Program-made: the position numbers and the translations under genes
In this document: positions 29,230 through 39,132 of the stretch, in pieces
Numbering within the stretch: position 1 is the first letter of the stretch
Layout of the letters: each line of letters opens with the position of its first letter
Assembly: GCA_902615995.1 (NCBI GenBank)
Contig: CACMRF010000002.1
Span: forward strand, 1 to 64,000
Length of the DNA: 64,000 nucleotides
Source: an uncultured SAR116 cluster alpha proteobacterium
GTDB lineage: Bacteria > Pseudomonadota > Alphaproteobacteria > Puniceispirillales > Marisalimonadaceae
Reading direction: 5' to 3'
Notes under the pieces: generated by a model
The model's input: only the letters and a program-made list of their open reading frames with translations
The model's database searches: none
What the model was told of the DNA's origin: nothing

Positions 29230-29235
29230 ATTAGT

Positions 29236-30561
29236 TTATAATAAGTCAAAATTATCAAAAACAATTTCACCATTTATCATGGACATATAATTTTTCCCTT
29301 GAACAGGTCTACCGTGAAAAGGAGTTGGAGAAGTTTGCAAGAGATTTTTGTTAATTAAATATTGTTCATTAGGATCAAATATAATGAAATTAGCCTTTTC
29401 GTTAGATCTAATTTTAGGAATTTCAACTTTTAATAATTTTGATGGATTTAAAGTTATTTTTTTTAAAATATTCATTATTGAGACATCTGATTTGTTTAGC
29501 AAATTTAATGTCAGTGGAAGTAATGTTTCAATTCCAGATGCACCTGTAGAAGCTGAAGTAAAAGGAAGAATTTTTGTATCATTCGACATTGATTTGTGAT
29601 CTGATGTAATTATATCAATTGTACCATCAAAAATAGCATTTTGAACTGCAATTCTGTCTTTTTCGTTTCTAAGAGGAGGGGATAATTTAAAAGATGTGTC
29701 ATAAGTTGATAATTCTAATTCATTTAAACTAAAATATGGTGGAGATGTATCACATGTTATTTTGATACCATTCAATTTAGCTCTCATGATGACCTCAATT
29801 GTTTCTTTGGTAGAAACATTTGACACATGATAATGTACACCTGTAAGTTCTGCTAATCTTAAATCTCTTTCGACAATCATTACTTCAGCACATGAAGGAA
29901 TTCCAACTAACCCTAATCTCGTTGAAACTTCCCCTTCATTCATTTCACCTTGAATTGTTGTGGAGTTACTAGCTGTTAAACCAGCTAGAGATTTATCTTC
30001 CGGATTTTGAAGAATAGGTTTTTCAAGCATTTTTGCATAACTCATAACTCTTCTCATCACAAGAGAGTCTTGTATACAATTAGGCGCATCTGTAAAACCA
30101 ATTGCGCCGACTTCAGCCATCAAACCTAATTCTGCGATTTCATTACCCTGTAATTCCTTAGTTGCACCTCCATATGGATAAAAAAATTTATCATTTTTAA
30201 AGTTTGTTTTTTCAATTAAATGTTCGATCATTACAGGGTTATCAAGCAGCGGTTTTTGGAATGGCAAAATTCCCATTTTCAAAACTCCTGAATTAACTGC
30301 TGCATTTTTTAAAATTGAAACATTTTCATTATTCGTTTCATTTAAATAAACTCTTAAGTCAAAAATGCCAGGGGATAAAATTTTATCTTTACAATTGACA
30401 AACCTGAAATCCTTTTCATTAAATGGGATTTTTTTTTTACTATTTTCAAAATATGAAATTATTCCATCAATTATAGTAATATTCATCTCTTGATCCAAAT
30501 TTTGAGATGCATCAATTACTCTAATATTTTTCAATAGGATTGGATTGTTATTTTTGTGCAT
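29236..30561 (-). CDS. pyrC: Dihydroorotase homologue lacking metal ligands (PyrC'/PyrX-like)
   Basis: 441 residues of amidohydrolase (type I dihydroorotase) fold. The motif that should carry the HxH metal ligands reads PGIFDLRVYLNE, with Arg and Tyr in place of the histidines. The later PHH position reads TSPPYFS, and the DHAPH motif reads SDHKSM. One histidine pair (HYHVSNVS) remains. Such non-catalytic dihydroorotase homologues act as structural partners of aspartate carbamoyltransferase in some bacteria, and this gene overlaps pyrB by 14 bp. The start chosen is ATG at 30561; the frame is open to 30609 inside pyrB. Confidence 0.88.
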   Translation of the reverse strand: MHKNNNPILLKNIRVIDASQNLDQEMNITIIDGIISYFENSKKKIPFNEKDFRFVNCKDKILSPGIFDLRVYLNETNNENVSILKNAAVNSGVLKMGILPFQKPLLDNPVMIEHLIEKTNFKNDKFFYPYGGATKELQGNEIAELGLMAEVGAIGFTDAPNCIQDSLVMRRVMSYAKMLEKPILQNPEDKSLAGLTASNSTTIQGEMNEGEVSTRLGLVGIPSCAEVMIVERDLRLAELTGVHYHVSNVSTKETIEVIMRAKLNGIKITCDTSPPYFSLNELELSTYDTSFKLSPPLRNEKDRIAVQNAIFDGTIDIITSDHKSMSNDTKILPFTSASTGASGIETLLPLTLNLLNKSDVSIMNILKKITLNPSKLLKVEIPKIRSNEKANFIIFDPNEQYLINKNLLQTSPTPFHGRPVQGKNYMSMINGEIVFDNFDLL

Positions 30562-31510
30562 TATAAACTGCTTCAATAGTTGCCATGCGGATAGCGACAC
30601 CAATTTCAACTTGTGTCTTTATTAAACTTCTATCTTCGTTATCTGCAAGAGATGATGCTATTTCAACTCCTCTATTCATTGGTCCAGGATGCATAATAAC
30701 TGCTTCATGATGTGCCATTCTAAGTTTTTCTTCATCAAGTCCATAAAATCTGTAATATTCTCTTTTTGAAGGAGATTCGGTTCCTGACATTCTCTCATTT
30801 TGTAACCTTAGCAACATAATTGCGTTTACATTATTAATGCCGTCTTTTAAACTATTAAAACAATTTACACCAAGGTTCTCTAAACCTTTTGGCATTAAGG
30901 TTGGAGGTGCTATACATCTCACCTCAACACCAAGTGTTGTGAGTAGATGTATATTAGATCTTGCAACTCTACTATTAAGTATATCACCGCAAATAGCTAT
31001 TTTTAAACCTTCTATTCTACCTAATCTTCTTCTTATAGTTAGTGCATCTAGAAGAGCTTGTGTTGGATGTTCGTGTCTGCCATCTCCAGCATTAACAATA
31101 CTACAATTTAAGTAATCAGAAAAAAGTTTTGGTGCACCACTCTCAGGATGTCTAACTATTAATAAATTAGGTTTCATCGCACTTAGGGTGTTTGCTGTGT
31201 CGAGAAGACTTTCACCTTTTTTTATTGAAGATTTGTCAACTGAAATGTTAATTACTTCTGCACCTAGACGTCTTCCTGCCAATTCAAAAGATACTCTAGT
31301 CCTTGTCGAATTTTCAAAAAAAACATTAAGAATAACATAACCATTGAGAGTTTTTATTATTTTTAAAGGATCTAAATCTGCGAAATAATCTGCTCTATCT
31401 AACAAAGAGTTTATTTCTAACTTATTCATACCTTCTATGGATAAGAGATTTTTAGAGTTAAGAGAGGCTATTGGAGGGGAGTTCTTATTAATTTTATGAA
31501 TCTTATTCAT
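30548..31510 (-). CDS. pyrB: Aspartate carbamoyltransferase catalytic subunit PyrB
   Basis: Makes carbamoyl-aspartate, the committed step of pyrimidine synthesis. The 320-residue protein has the carbamoyl-phosphate site STRTRVSFELA, then HPTQALLDALT and the aspartate-binding LRLQNER and HPGPMNRG motifs. It is followed by the pyrC-like gene with a 14-bp overlap, suggesting a dodecameric PyrB-PyrC' complex as in Pseudomonas. It lies 16 bp after ruvX. Confidence 0.96.
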   Translation of the reverse strand: MNKIHKINKNSPPIASLNSKNLLSIEGMNKLEINSLLDRADYFADLDPLKIIKTLNGYVILNVFFENSTRTRVSFELAGRRLGAEVINISVDKSSIKKGESLLDTANTLSAMKPNLLIVRHPESGAPKLFSDYLNCSIVNAGDGRHEHPTQALLDALTIRRRLGRIEGLKIAICGDILNSRVARSNIHLLTTLGVEVRCIAPPTLMPKGLENLGVNCFNSLKDGINNVNAIMLLRLQNERMSGTESPSKREYYRFYGLDEEKLRMAHHEAVIMHPGPMNRGVEIASSLADNEDRSLIKTQVEIGVAIRMATIEAVYNAQK

Positions 31511-31526
31511 TAAAAATTAGTTAGTA

Positions 31527-31991
31527 CTACCTTTTTTTTAAAAAGTCTAGTGCAGATTGTAAAATCCAACATGCAGCATGTTTATCAATATTAGAAGATC
31601 TTTTTTTTCTACTTATATCCTGAGATATAAAAATTTTTTCAATAGCTTGTGATGACATTCTCTCATCCTGAAAGAGCAGAGGTATATCATTAAATATTAA
31701 AAAATTTCTAAAAAATGTCTCTACAGATTGACAACGGGGCCCTTTAGTTCCATTCATATTTAATGGCAACCCGACAACAACTCCACCAACATCGTTTTCT
31801 TTTATTATTTTAAGTATTTCATTAAAATCTACATTTTGTTTTTTTCTTACAATTGTTGTTAATGGTGTGGCTATGAAGAGCTCTTTATTAGATATTGCTA
31901 TGCCTATTAATTTAGATCCGTGATCAATTCCTAACAAATTTTTATGATGATTCGTCTTTATTAAAAAATCTTCAGGCTTGCAGATAGGCAT
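31527..31991 (-). CDS. ruvX: RuvX/YqgF-type Holliday junction resolvase or rRNA-processing nuclease
   Basis: 154 residues with an RNase H-like fold: LLGIDHGSKLIGIAIS at the N-terminal strand, GGVVVGLPLNMNGTKGPR, FQDERMSS and a final DKHAACWILQ with the conserved Asp. Members process the 5' end of pre-16S rRNA and are annotated as putative Holliday junction resolvases. The frame is open to a TTG at 32006; the ATG at 31991 is preferred. Divergent from gatC with a gap of only about 45 bp. Confidence 0.9.
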   Translation of the reverse strand: MPICKPEDFLIKTNHHKNLLGIDHGSKLIGIAISNKELFIATPLTTIVRKKQNVDFNEILKIIKENDVGGVVVGLPLNMNGTKGPRCQSVETFFRNFLIFNDIPLLFQDERMSSQAIEKIFISQDISRKKRSSNIDKHAACWILQSALDFLKKR

Positions 31992-32036
31992 AACAGATGG
32001 TATCAAAAAATAAAAATTTTAAAATCATTAAAATAT

Positions 32037-32336
32037 ATGAGTAATAACAGTAAAATTGACTTAGACACATTAAAAAAACTTGGAAAATTATCAAGAATTC
32101 CAATTGATAAAGCAGGTTCAAATAAGCTAATGGAAGATTTAAATAAAATTATAGATTTTATTGAGCAACTTAATGAGGTTAATACTGACAACGTAAGCCC
32201 ACTTAGTTCAGTTACAGGGCATAATTTGCCAATTAGAGAAGATGTAGTGGATGATGGAAATAAAAATAATGATGTTTTAGAAAATGCTCCTGAAAAGAAC
32301 AGTGGATATTTTGTTGTCCCGAAGGTAATTGAATAG
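32037..32336 (+). CDS. gatC: Asp-tRNA(Asn)/Glu-tRNA(Gln) amidotransferase subunit C
   Basis: A 99-residue stabilising subunit of GatCAB, which converts Glu-tRNA(Gln) and Asp-tRNA(Asn) into their amide forms. It shows the GatC pattern LDTLKKLGKLSRI, LNKIIDFIEQLNEVNTDNVSPL and the C-terminal NAPEKNSGYFVVPKVIE. It abuts gatA (stop at 32336, ATG at 32337), so the two are co-translated. Confidence 0.95.
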   Translation: MSNNSKIDLDTLKKLGKLSRIPIDKAGSNKLMEDLNKIIDFIEQLNEVNTDNVSPLSSVTGHNLPIREDVVDDGNKNNDVLENAPEKNSGYFVVPKVIE

Positions 32337-33800
32337 ATGAGTAATTTACTGCAATTTAGTATAAGTGAAGTTCTATCTCTATTAGAGAAAAAAGAATTTT
32401 CAACTAAGGAATTAGTTGAAACTTATATAAATGCTATTGAAAAAACTAAAGATTTAAATATGTACCTAACTACATGTTTTGATCAAGCTTTAGAACAAGC
32501 AAAAATTTCTGATCAAAATTATTTGAATGGTAACCAAAGGTTTTTAGAGGGAATTCCCTTAGGAGTAAAAGATATGTTTTGCACTAAGGGTATCGAAACT
32601 ACTGCATCTTCAAAAATTTTAAAAAAATTCATTCCAACTTATGAAAGTACTGTAACTCAGAATCTTTTGAAAGAAGGCGCCATTAATTTAGGAAAGCTTT
32701 CATGCGATGAATTTGCAATGGGCTCAAGTAATGAGACTGCTGCAAAAGGGGAGGTTATTAATCCATGGAACTTCGAAGAAAAAAGAACCCCAGGAGGATC
32801 ATCAGGAGGATCAGCAGCAGCGGTTGCCGCGAAAGCTGCTTTAGCTGCTACTGGTACAGATACAGGAGGTTCTATAAGACAGCCTGCGGCATTTTGTGGA
32901 GTTGTAGGATTAAAACCAACTTATGGAAGATGTTCAAGATGGGGCATTGTTGCTTTTGCTTCGTCTCTTGATCAAGCTGGTCCAATAACTAGGAATGTAT
33001 CTGATGCCGCATTAATGCTTCAAGTTATGAGTGGTTACGACCCTAAAGATTCAACCTCATCTAATATAAATGTCCCTAACTTTTATAATGACCTCGGTAA
33101 AAGTATTAAAGGTATTAAAATTGGTATTCCTGAGGAATATAATAGTAATGGGATTTCCTCAGACATATTAGAAGCAAAAGATATAACAATAAATTTTTTA
33201 AAAGAAAATGGAGCTGAAATTATACCTGTAAAACTCCCTTTAACAAAATACTCTTTACCCGTTTACTATATTGTTGCACCAGCTGAGGCTTCAAGTAATT
33301 TAGCAAGGTACGATGGGGTAAGATATGGACATAGAATTAATGGAAATAGCTTAGATGAAATGTATGAAAATACAAGAAACTTAGGATTTGGTGATGAAGT
33401 CAAAAGAAGAATTATGATTGGAACTTATGTTTTGTCTTCAGGTTATTACGATGCCTATTACTTAAAGGCTCAAAAAGTAAGAAGATTAATTAAAAATGAA
33501 TTCAATGAAATTTTTAAACAAGTGGATTATCTTGTAACACCAACTACACCAACAACGGCTTTTAAACTTGGAAGTACACAGGATTTGTTGACAATGTACC
33601 TGAATGATGTATTCACTGTACCAGCTTCTTTAGCTGGAATCCCTGGAATTTCCATACCGATTAAACTTGATAATAATAAATTACCTGTTGGAATTCAGAT
33701 ATTAGGAAAAGATTTTGATGAGCAAGGTCTTTTGAATGTTGCTAATGTTATAGAATCTTGTGCATCTTTTAAAGATACTCCGAATGGAGCTGCGTCATGA
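32337..33800 (+). CDS. gatA: Asp-tRNA(Asn)/Glu-tRNA(Gln) amidotransferase subunit A
   Basis: Glutaminase subunit, amidase-signature family; 487 residues. The Ser-cisSer-Lys triad is Lys78 (GVKDMF), Ser155 (PGGSSGGSA) and Ser179 ([13 protein letters not shown]). It releases ammonia that is channelled to GatB. It overlaps gatB by 4 bp. Confidence 0.97.
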   Translation: MSNLLQFSISEVLSLLEKKEFSTKELVETYINAIEKTKDLNMYLTTCFDQALEQAKISDQNYLNGNQRFLEGIPLGVKDMFCTKGIETTASSKILKKFIPTYESTVTQNLLKEGAINLGKLSCDEFAMGSSNETAAKGEVINPWNFEEKRTPGGSSGGSAAAVAAKAALAATGTDTGGSIRQPAAFCGVVGLKPTYGRCSRWGIVAFASSLDQAGPITRNVSDAALMLQVMSGYDPKDSTSSNINVPNFYNDLGKSIKGIKIGIPEEYNSNGISSDILEAKDITINFLKENGAEIIPVKLPLTKYSLPVYYIVAPAEASSNLARYDGVRYGHRINGNSLDEMYENTRNLGFGDEVKRRIMIGTYVLSSGYYDAYYLKAQKVRRLIKNEFNEIFKQVDYLVTPTTPTTAFKLGSTQDLLTMYLNDVFTVPASLAGIPGISIPIKLDNNKLPVGIQILGKDFDEQGLLNVANVIESCASFKDTPNGAAS

Positions 33801-35266
33801 CTAATGCCAACAAAAACTCAAATTATATATCTGGAAAAACTGGTGATTGGGAAATTATAATAGGTTTAGAAATACATGCTCAAGTTTTAAGTAGTTCTAA
33901 GCTTTTCTCTGGTGCATCTACTGAATTTGGTAAAGATCCAAATCATAATGTTTCCTTAGTAGATGCCGCGATGCCTGGAATGTTGCCTGTAATTAATCAA
34001 ACATGTATAAAGCAGGCAATAAAATCAGGAATAGCTCTAAATGCTGAGATAAATAAGTACTCTGTTTTTGATAGAAAAAATTATTTTTATGCTGACTTAC
34101 CCCAAGGTTATCAAATCAGTCAATATAAATACCCAATTGTAGGTGAGGGTAGTCTAAAAATTACAGATGCTAATGGTGAAGATAAAGTTATAGGAATTGA
34201 GAGAATTCATCTCGAACAAGATGCAGGTAAATCATTGCATGACCAACATCCTAGTAAATCTTTTATAGATTTAAATAGAACAGGAGTTGCGTTAATGGAA
34301 ATTGTTTCTAAACCAGATTTAAGATCTCCTGAAGAAGCTGCATCATATGTAAAGAAAATTAGAACAGTATTAAGGTATATTGAAACATGTGATGGGAATA
34401 TGGAACAAGGATCTCTAAGAGCTGATTGCAACGTATCTGTAAGAAAACCAAATGGAGATTTAGGAACAAGATGTGAAATTAAAAATTTAAATTCAATCAA
34501 ATTTATTTCTCAAGCGATACAATATGAAGCAGAACGGCAGGTTGAAATATTAGAAAATGGTGGCGTAATTGATCAAGAAACAAGGTTATTTGACACGTCT
34601 ACTGGTGAAACTAGATCAATGAGAAGTAAAGAAGATGCTCATGATTATAGATATTTCCCTGACCCAGATCTTTTGCCGTTGGAACTTACTGATAGTCAAA
34701 TCAGTGAGATCAGAAGTGACATGCCTGAATTACCAGATCAATTGGTGGAAAGATTGATTTCTGAATATGGTATAACAAAATATGATGCTAATGTTATTGC
34801 AGAAGAAAAAGAATATGTGCACTTTTATGAAAATTCAGCAAAAAATCGAGATGGTAAACTTGTTGTTAATTGGATGACTTCAGAGCTGTTCGGGTTATTA
34901 AAGAAAAATAATATTCAATTTAATCAAAATCCAATATCTCCAAACTACTTAAATGAACTTGTGGAATTAATTGAAAATAAAACAATATCTGGAAAAATTG
35001 CTAAAGATGTATTCGAAATAATGTTTGCTACATCTAAGTCACCAAAAATGATTGTCAAAGAAAAGGGCTTAGAACAAGTTACAGATGATAGTGCTATTGA
35101 AGATTTTGTTGATCAAGTAATTAATGAAAATAAAGATAAAGTAATAGAATATTTAAGTGGAAAAGATAAACTATTTGGTTTTTTTATTGGACAGGTTATG
35201 AAAGTATCTCAAGGAAAAGCAAATCCAGGTTTAGTTAATAAAATTTTGAAATCAAAATTAAAGTAG
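33797..35266 (+). CDS. gatB: Asp-tRNA(Asn)/Glu-tRNA(Gln) amidotransferase subunit B
   Basis: Kinase/transamidase subunit, 489 residues. The cradle domain begins [13 protein letters not shown]. It includes [26 protein letters not shown] and [12 protein letters not shown], all GatB hallmarks; the C-terminal YqeY-like tail domain ends with [13 protein letters not shown]. Its presence in a full gatCAB operon suggests that GlnRS and/or AsnRS may be missing in this organism, which cannot be tested here. Confidence 0.97.
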   Translation: MTNANKNSNYISGKTGDWEIIIGLEIHAQVLSSSKLFSGASTEFGKDPNHNVSLVDAAMPGMLPVINQTCIKQAIKSGIALNAEINKYSVFDRKNYFYADLPQGYQISQYKYPIVGEGSLKITDANGEDKVIGIERIHLEQDAGKSLHDQHPSKSFIDLNRTGVALMEIVSKPDLRSPEEAASYVKKIRTVLRYIETCDGNMEQGSLRADCNVSVRKPNGDLGTRCEIKNLNSIKFISQAIQYEAERQVEILENGGVIDQETRLFDTSTGETRSMRSKEDAHDYRYFPDPDLLPLELTDSQISEIRSDMPELPDQLVERLISEYGITKYDANVIAEEKEYVHFYENSAKNRDGKLVVNWMTSELFGLLKKNNIQFNQNPISPNYLNELVELIENKTISGKIAKDVFEIMFATSKSPKMIVKEKGLEQVTDDSAIEDFVDQVINENKDKVIEYLSGKDKLFGFFIGQVMKVSQGKANPGLVNKILKSKLK

Positions 35267-35270
35267 ATTT

Positions 35271-36170
35271 TTATTTCCAGTTTGAAACAATTATAGCTAT
35301 AATTATCAGCCCTATGGCAACAAATATTCTAGAGCTTATTATTTCATTTAATAAAATATGGCCTAGTATAGTAGCACTAATAGGGTTGAAACCAAGTGTT
35401 ATAGAGGCCTGTGTTGGAGATATCATTTGTAAAGCCTTTCCCCATAAATACATCATTAAAATGCCACCAGGTATAACTAACATTAACATGTAAAAATAAT
35501 TTATATCAGTCAGAAATAGAACATTTGATATTTTTTCATTAACCACAAGACAAATTAACATCGTTAATATAGATCCTGAAAATAATGTAAAAATTAACAC
35601 ATTTACATTACCATATTTTTTTAAAAATTTTCCTGAAAAAACTGTAAAAACTGATGCAGAAACTACACCAATCGTCATCAAAATATCCCCTTTGATAGGA
35701 TGTGGTGCTGTTGGGTCTATAAATTCACTTAAACAAAAATAAACTCCTGAAAAAGCGATGATAACGGAGATCAATTTTGAAAGTGAAAATAATTCTATTT
35801 TAAAAATACAGGCAATTATTATTGTAAAAATAGGCATTGTTGCATATAAAAGGCCTGCTCTAGATGATGTAGTGATTTCCAAACCAAGTGCCATAAATAC
35901 TGGGAAAAGTGTAAACATAAATATTCCAATTAAAGCCATGTATATAAGATCATTCTTTTGAAATATTATTTTTTGGAAACTAAAAAAAAAAAATATTAAA
36001 AATAATAGTCCAGTAAACCCATATCTAACAAAACTTATGACCAACGGATCAAGAGAAGTTACTAAAGCCCTTGTAAATACAAAAGTTGTCCCTCCAAGCA
36101 TTGCTGATAAAGATGAACAAACACAACCTATAAAAAAATATAAGTAAGTGTTTTTTTGATTGCTTGGCAT
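35271..36170 (-). CDS. EamA/DMT family permease
   Basis: A 299-residue membrane protein with about ten hydrophobic helices in two repeats, the drug/metabolite transporter (EamA) layout. Typical are the opening LGGTTFVFTRALVTSLDPLV, FVRYGFTGLLFLIFF and a second-half ending GFNPISATILGHILLNE. The substrate cannot be told. It is convergent with gatB (4-bp gap) and divergent from the aldo/keto reductase gene. Confidence 0.87.
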   Translation of the reverse strand: MPSNQKNTYLYFFIGCVCSSLSAMLGGTTFVFTRALVTSLDPLVISFVRYGFTGLLFLIFFFFSFQKIIFQKNDLIYMALIGIFMFTLFPVFMALGLEITTSSRAGLLYATMPIFTIIIACIFKIELFSLSKLISVIIAFSGVYFCLSEFIDPTAPHPIKGDILMTIGVVSASVFTVFSGKFLKKYGNVNVLIFTLFSGSILTMLICLVVNEKISNVLFLTDINYFYMLMLVIPGGILMMYLWGKALQMISPTQASITLGFNPISATILGHILLNEIISSRIFVAIGLIIIAIIVSNWK

Positions 36171-36214
36171 GAATTAATTTTTATTTTAAAGTATTATTTG
36201 AAAGTCATTAATAT

Positions 36215-37192
36215 ATGAAAATTAGAAGATTTGGAAGAACAGAATTTAAGATTTCTCAGTTAACATTTGGTGGTGGCTGGGTAGGGGGTATATTAATTGA
36301 TCCCGATAAAGAAATAATGCATAAAGCTCTTTCATTGGCATCAGAAAAAGGTATTAATTGGATTGATACAGCTGAATCGTATAGCGAAGGAAAATCTGAA
36401 AAAAATATAGGTGATCTTCTGCCATTATTTTCTAAAGATAAATTTCAAATATCTACAAAAGCTCGATTAGACCCAAATAGCAGTGAAAGTATAATATCTC
36501 AGTTAGACCGGAAAATTGATGCATCATTAGGAAGGCTTCAAAGAAATTTTGTGGAATTGTATCAACTACATAATCGCATACAAAGTGTTGCTGATAAAGA
36601 TACTTTTTCTGCAAAAGACATACTAAAAAGAGGTGGTGTAGCCGATGCTATGGAAAAGTTTAAATCTGATGAAAGAATTAAATCTATTGGAATAACGGCT
36701 TTAGGTGATATAGATGCAATAAATGAAGTTGTGTTAAGTGATTGTTTTGATGTTGCGCAAATTTATTATAATTTATTAAATCCAAGTGCTTCATATAATA
36801 CCAGTGGTAATTGGAATGATCATGAATTTTCAAATTTAATAAATAATTGTATATCTAAAGATATGGGCCTAATGAACATTAGAATTTATGCTGCTGGATA
36901 TTTAGCTACTGACAAAAGACACGGAAGAGAAATACCAGTTACATTTGGAATTAATGAAAATGAATTAAATAGAAGGGTTGAAAAAATTAAATCTATATTA
37001 GATGATGTTAAAGGAACAAAAGCTCAAAAAGCATTAAGATATGGTTTATCTAACAGAGATATGTCCACAATAATAATAGGACTTGCAAATATCAAACATC
37101 TTGAGGAAGCATTAGAAGGATATGACCAAGGTGATTTTGATGAAGAAACTCTGATGAGAATAGAAGAATTACAAAATAAAAATTTTAACTGA
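36215..37192 (+). CDS. Aldo/keto reductase
   Basis: A 325-residue TIM-barrel NADPH oxidoreductase. The catalytic tetrad is visible as Asp51 and Tyr56 (DTAESY), Lys82 (ISTKAR) and His119 (YQLHN). The C-terminal half has the NADP-binding IIIGLANIKHLEEAL motif. The substrate is unknown. It is followed 9 bp later by the PanE-like gene, so the two may form a small carbonyl-reducing operon. Confidence 0.9.
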   Translation: MKIRRFGRTEFKISQLTFGGGWVGGILIDPDKEIMHKALSLASEKGINWIDTAESYSEGKSEKNIGDLLPLFSKDKFQISTKARLDPNSSESIISQLDRKIDASLGRLQRNFVELYQLHNRIQSVADKDTFSAKDILKRGGVADAMEKFKSDERIKSIGITALGDIDAINEVVLSDCFDVAQIYYNLLNPSASYNTSGNWNDHEFSNLINNCISKDMGLMNIRIYAAGYLATDKRHGREIPVTFGINENELNRRVEKIKSILDDVKGTKAQKALRYGLSNRDMSTIIIGLANIKHLEEALEGYDQGDFDEETLMRIEELQNKNFN

Positions 37193-37201
37193 GGATTAAT
37201 A

Positions 37202-38125
37202 ATGAATGTTTTAATATTAGGAGTTGGGGGGTTAGGGGGTTTTTTTGGAGCTCACCTGCAAAAAACAAATTGTGATGTAACATTTTTAGTGAGGGACAAG
37301 ACAAAAAAAATAGTCTCAGAGACTGGCATAAAAATAATAAGTGATTTTGGAAACTTTAAAATAAATCCAATTTTAATTACAAAAAAAGATCTAAAGGTTA
37401 ACTATGATATAGTCATAATATCTTGTAAAGCATATCATTTAGATGAAGCAATTGCTGATTTGAAACCTACTCAAAAAAACGCTATTATAATCCCCCTTCT
37501 AAATGGTCAAGCACACATCAACAAATTAGAAAAAGCATTTAAAAAAGAAAATGTATTTGGTGGTGTGGCTCACGTTAGTTCAAATACAAAATCTCCCGGA
37601 GAAATAAAACATGTTGGCAATATAAAACGATTAAGTTTTGGTAGTCGTCATGAGGCAAATCAAGATATTGCAAATGAGTTTTATCAATTATGTCGCAAGG
37701 CTGACTTCCAAACAGTTTTAAGTGATAATATAGATCAAGATATTTGGGAAAAGTGGATTTTTATTGCAACTATAGCAGGCGCAACAACATTATTTCAAAC
37801 CAGTATTGATAATGTAAGTAAAAAACCAAATGGAAAAATATTCATTCAAAATCTCTGGAATGAATGTATCAATATATCTAAAGAAAACGGATACGAATTA
37901 AGAGCTGAATCTAAAAACTTGCATGAAGATCTTCTGTTTAAGTCTGATGTTCCATTTAAAGCATCTATGCTTATAGATATGGAAAAAAAATTAATGACAG
38001 AGCATGAGCATATATTTTTTGAATTCATAAAACTTGGTAAAAAGAAAAAGTTAAACACAAGTTTGTTAGAAACTTGTTATCTAAATATGAATATTTACGA
38101 AGATAATTTAAAGCAAGAAGGTTAA
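37202..38125 (+). CDS. 2-dehydropantoate 2-reductase family protein (PanE/ApbA-like)
   Basis: A 307-residue NADP-dependent reductase. Rossmann motif LGVGGLGGFFGAHL near residues 6-19, then VIISCKAYHLDEAI, IIPLLNGQAH and a helical C-terminal domain with the conserved Lys-Trp stretch (IWEKWIFIATIAGATTL). Family members reduce ketopantoate to pantoate for CoA, but paralogues with other substrates are common, and the linkage to an aldo/keto reductase rather than panB/panC argues for caution. Confidence 0.85.
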   Translation: MNVLILGVGGLGGFFGAHLQKTNCDVTFLVRDKTKKIVSETGIKIISDFGNFKINPILITKKDLKVNYDIVIISCKAYHLDEAIADLKPTQKNAIIIPLLNGQAHINKLEKAFKKENVFGGVAHVSSNTKSPGEIKHVGNIKRLSFGSRHEANQDIANEFYQLCRKADFQTVLSDNIDQDIWEKWIFIATIAGATTLFQTSIDNVSKKPNGKIFIQNLWNECINISKENGYELRAESKNLHEDLLFKSDVPFKASMLIDMEKKLMTEHEHIFFEFIKLGKKKKLNTSLLETCYLNMNIYEDNLKQEG

Positions 38126-38132
38126 GTAAACA

Positions 38133-38297
38133 TTAATAATCATCTGTTCTATTATCATTTGTCATTGAAGATCTATACAATTCTATGATTTCAGTTCTAC
38201 TTTTTTGATTAATGTCATTTATATTTGTATTATTATTTATTTGAGGAGAGAATATGGTTATTTTGTAAAGTAAAGAAATTAATGTAATTGGGTCCAT
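38133..38297 (-). CDS. Possible small protein, unknown
   Basis: A 54-residue open frame starting MDPITLISLLYKITIF fills most of the 205-bp gap between two genes. It has a short hydrophobic N-terminus and an Asn/Asp-rich end, no recognisable family, and no obvious ribosome binding site before the ATG. An in-frame TTG at 38324 would lengthen it by nine residues. It could be a real small protein or chance; I see no other feature in this gap. Confidence 0.3.
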   Translation of the reverse strand: MDPITLISLLYKITIFSPQINNNTNINDINQKSRTEIIELYRSSMTNDNRTDDY

Positions 38298-38330
38298 TAT
38301 TTTAAATTGCAAGCAGTATGCCAATTTATT

Positions 38331-39131
38331 TTAGGTGCCTACCTTTAATGAACTCATGATACCTCTTAAAGAAGCTATTACACTCAATGCAGTTATTTTT
38401 CCAGTTCCTGGATTTTCCTCAGATTGAATATTTTCAATTTCTATTTTAAAATTTGAGCTATCAGACTGTGCTAAAATTGAGTGAGTATTTTTACTTAAAT
38501 TAGGATCTGCCCAAATTTCAAGTTGTGTTTTTTTAGCACCTACGCCAGCTAGGCCAACTGCAGCAGCAACATTAACATTTGCTGGAAAAGCTTTAGCTCC
38601 TTCAAAAGCATTACCTGAAAAAATAAGTTTTGGTTCATTTAAGTTTTCTAAATTAATATTATTTTCTAAAACAAATTTGGACTTGATTAATGCATTTGGA
38701 GGCTTTTTTGTTATCATTTTAACGAAATTAACATCACCCTCTGAAATTGCACTTAATCCATCTAATCCAATAATTGCACCTGATGCTAAAAATATCTGCG
38801 TAGAATGATGCCGAGCTTTATTAACAAGTTGTAAGTTTTCTAAAATTCCAGCACCGCTAACTGTTATTAATTTTGTTTTATAACTAAAGCATTTTTGAAC
38901 AATTTCTCTGAAGGCTTCTTTTGGTGCACAATCGATAACTAAATCACATATTTTGCAAATTTCATCTAAATCTAAATAATTTAATGGTAAGTTAAATGAT
39001 TTAGTTTTCTTAATTATTTTATTTTTAGTTCTCGAATGAACTCCTATTACATTAAATTGATCTAATTCATTATCTAATTTTTTTGCTACATCAAATCCTA
39101 TTGCTCCAAAACCAATAATTCCAATTTTCAT
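38331..39131 (-). CDS. L-aspartate dehydrogenase-like protein
   Basis: A 266-residue NAD(P)-binding protein: IGFGAIGFDVAKKL at the N-terminus, CDLVIDCAPKEAF, LASGAIIGLDGLSA and PANVNVAAAVGLAGVG, matching the aspartate dehydrogenase (DUF108) family. Such enzymes deaminate aspartate to iminoaspartate/oxaloacetate and can feed NAD synthesis. It follows the gamma-glutamyltransferase-family gene by 1 bp on the same strand, implying joint expression and possibly a shared role in amino-acid nitrogen use. Confidence 0.82.
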   Translation of the reverse strand: MKIGIIGFGAIGFDVAKKLDNELDQFNVIGVHSRTKNKIIKKTKSFNLPLNYLDLDEICKICDLVIDCAPKEAFREIVQKCFSYKTKLITVSGAGILENLQLVNKARHHSTQIFLASGAIIGLDGLSAISEGDVNFVKMITKKPPNALIKSKFVLENNINLENLNEPKLIFSGNAFEGAKAFPANVNVAAAVGLAGVGAKKTQLEIWADPNLSKNTHSILAQSDSSNFKIEIENIQSEENPGTGKITALSVIASLRGIMSSLKVGT

Positions 39132-39132
39132 T

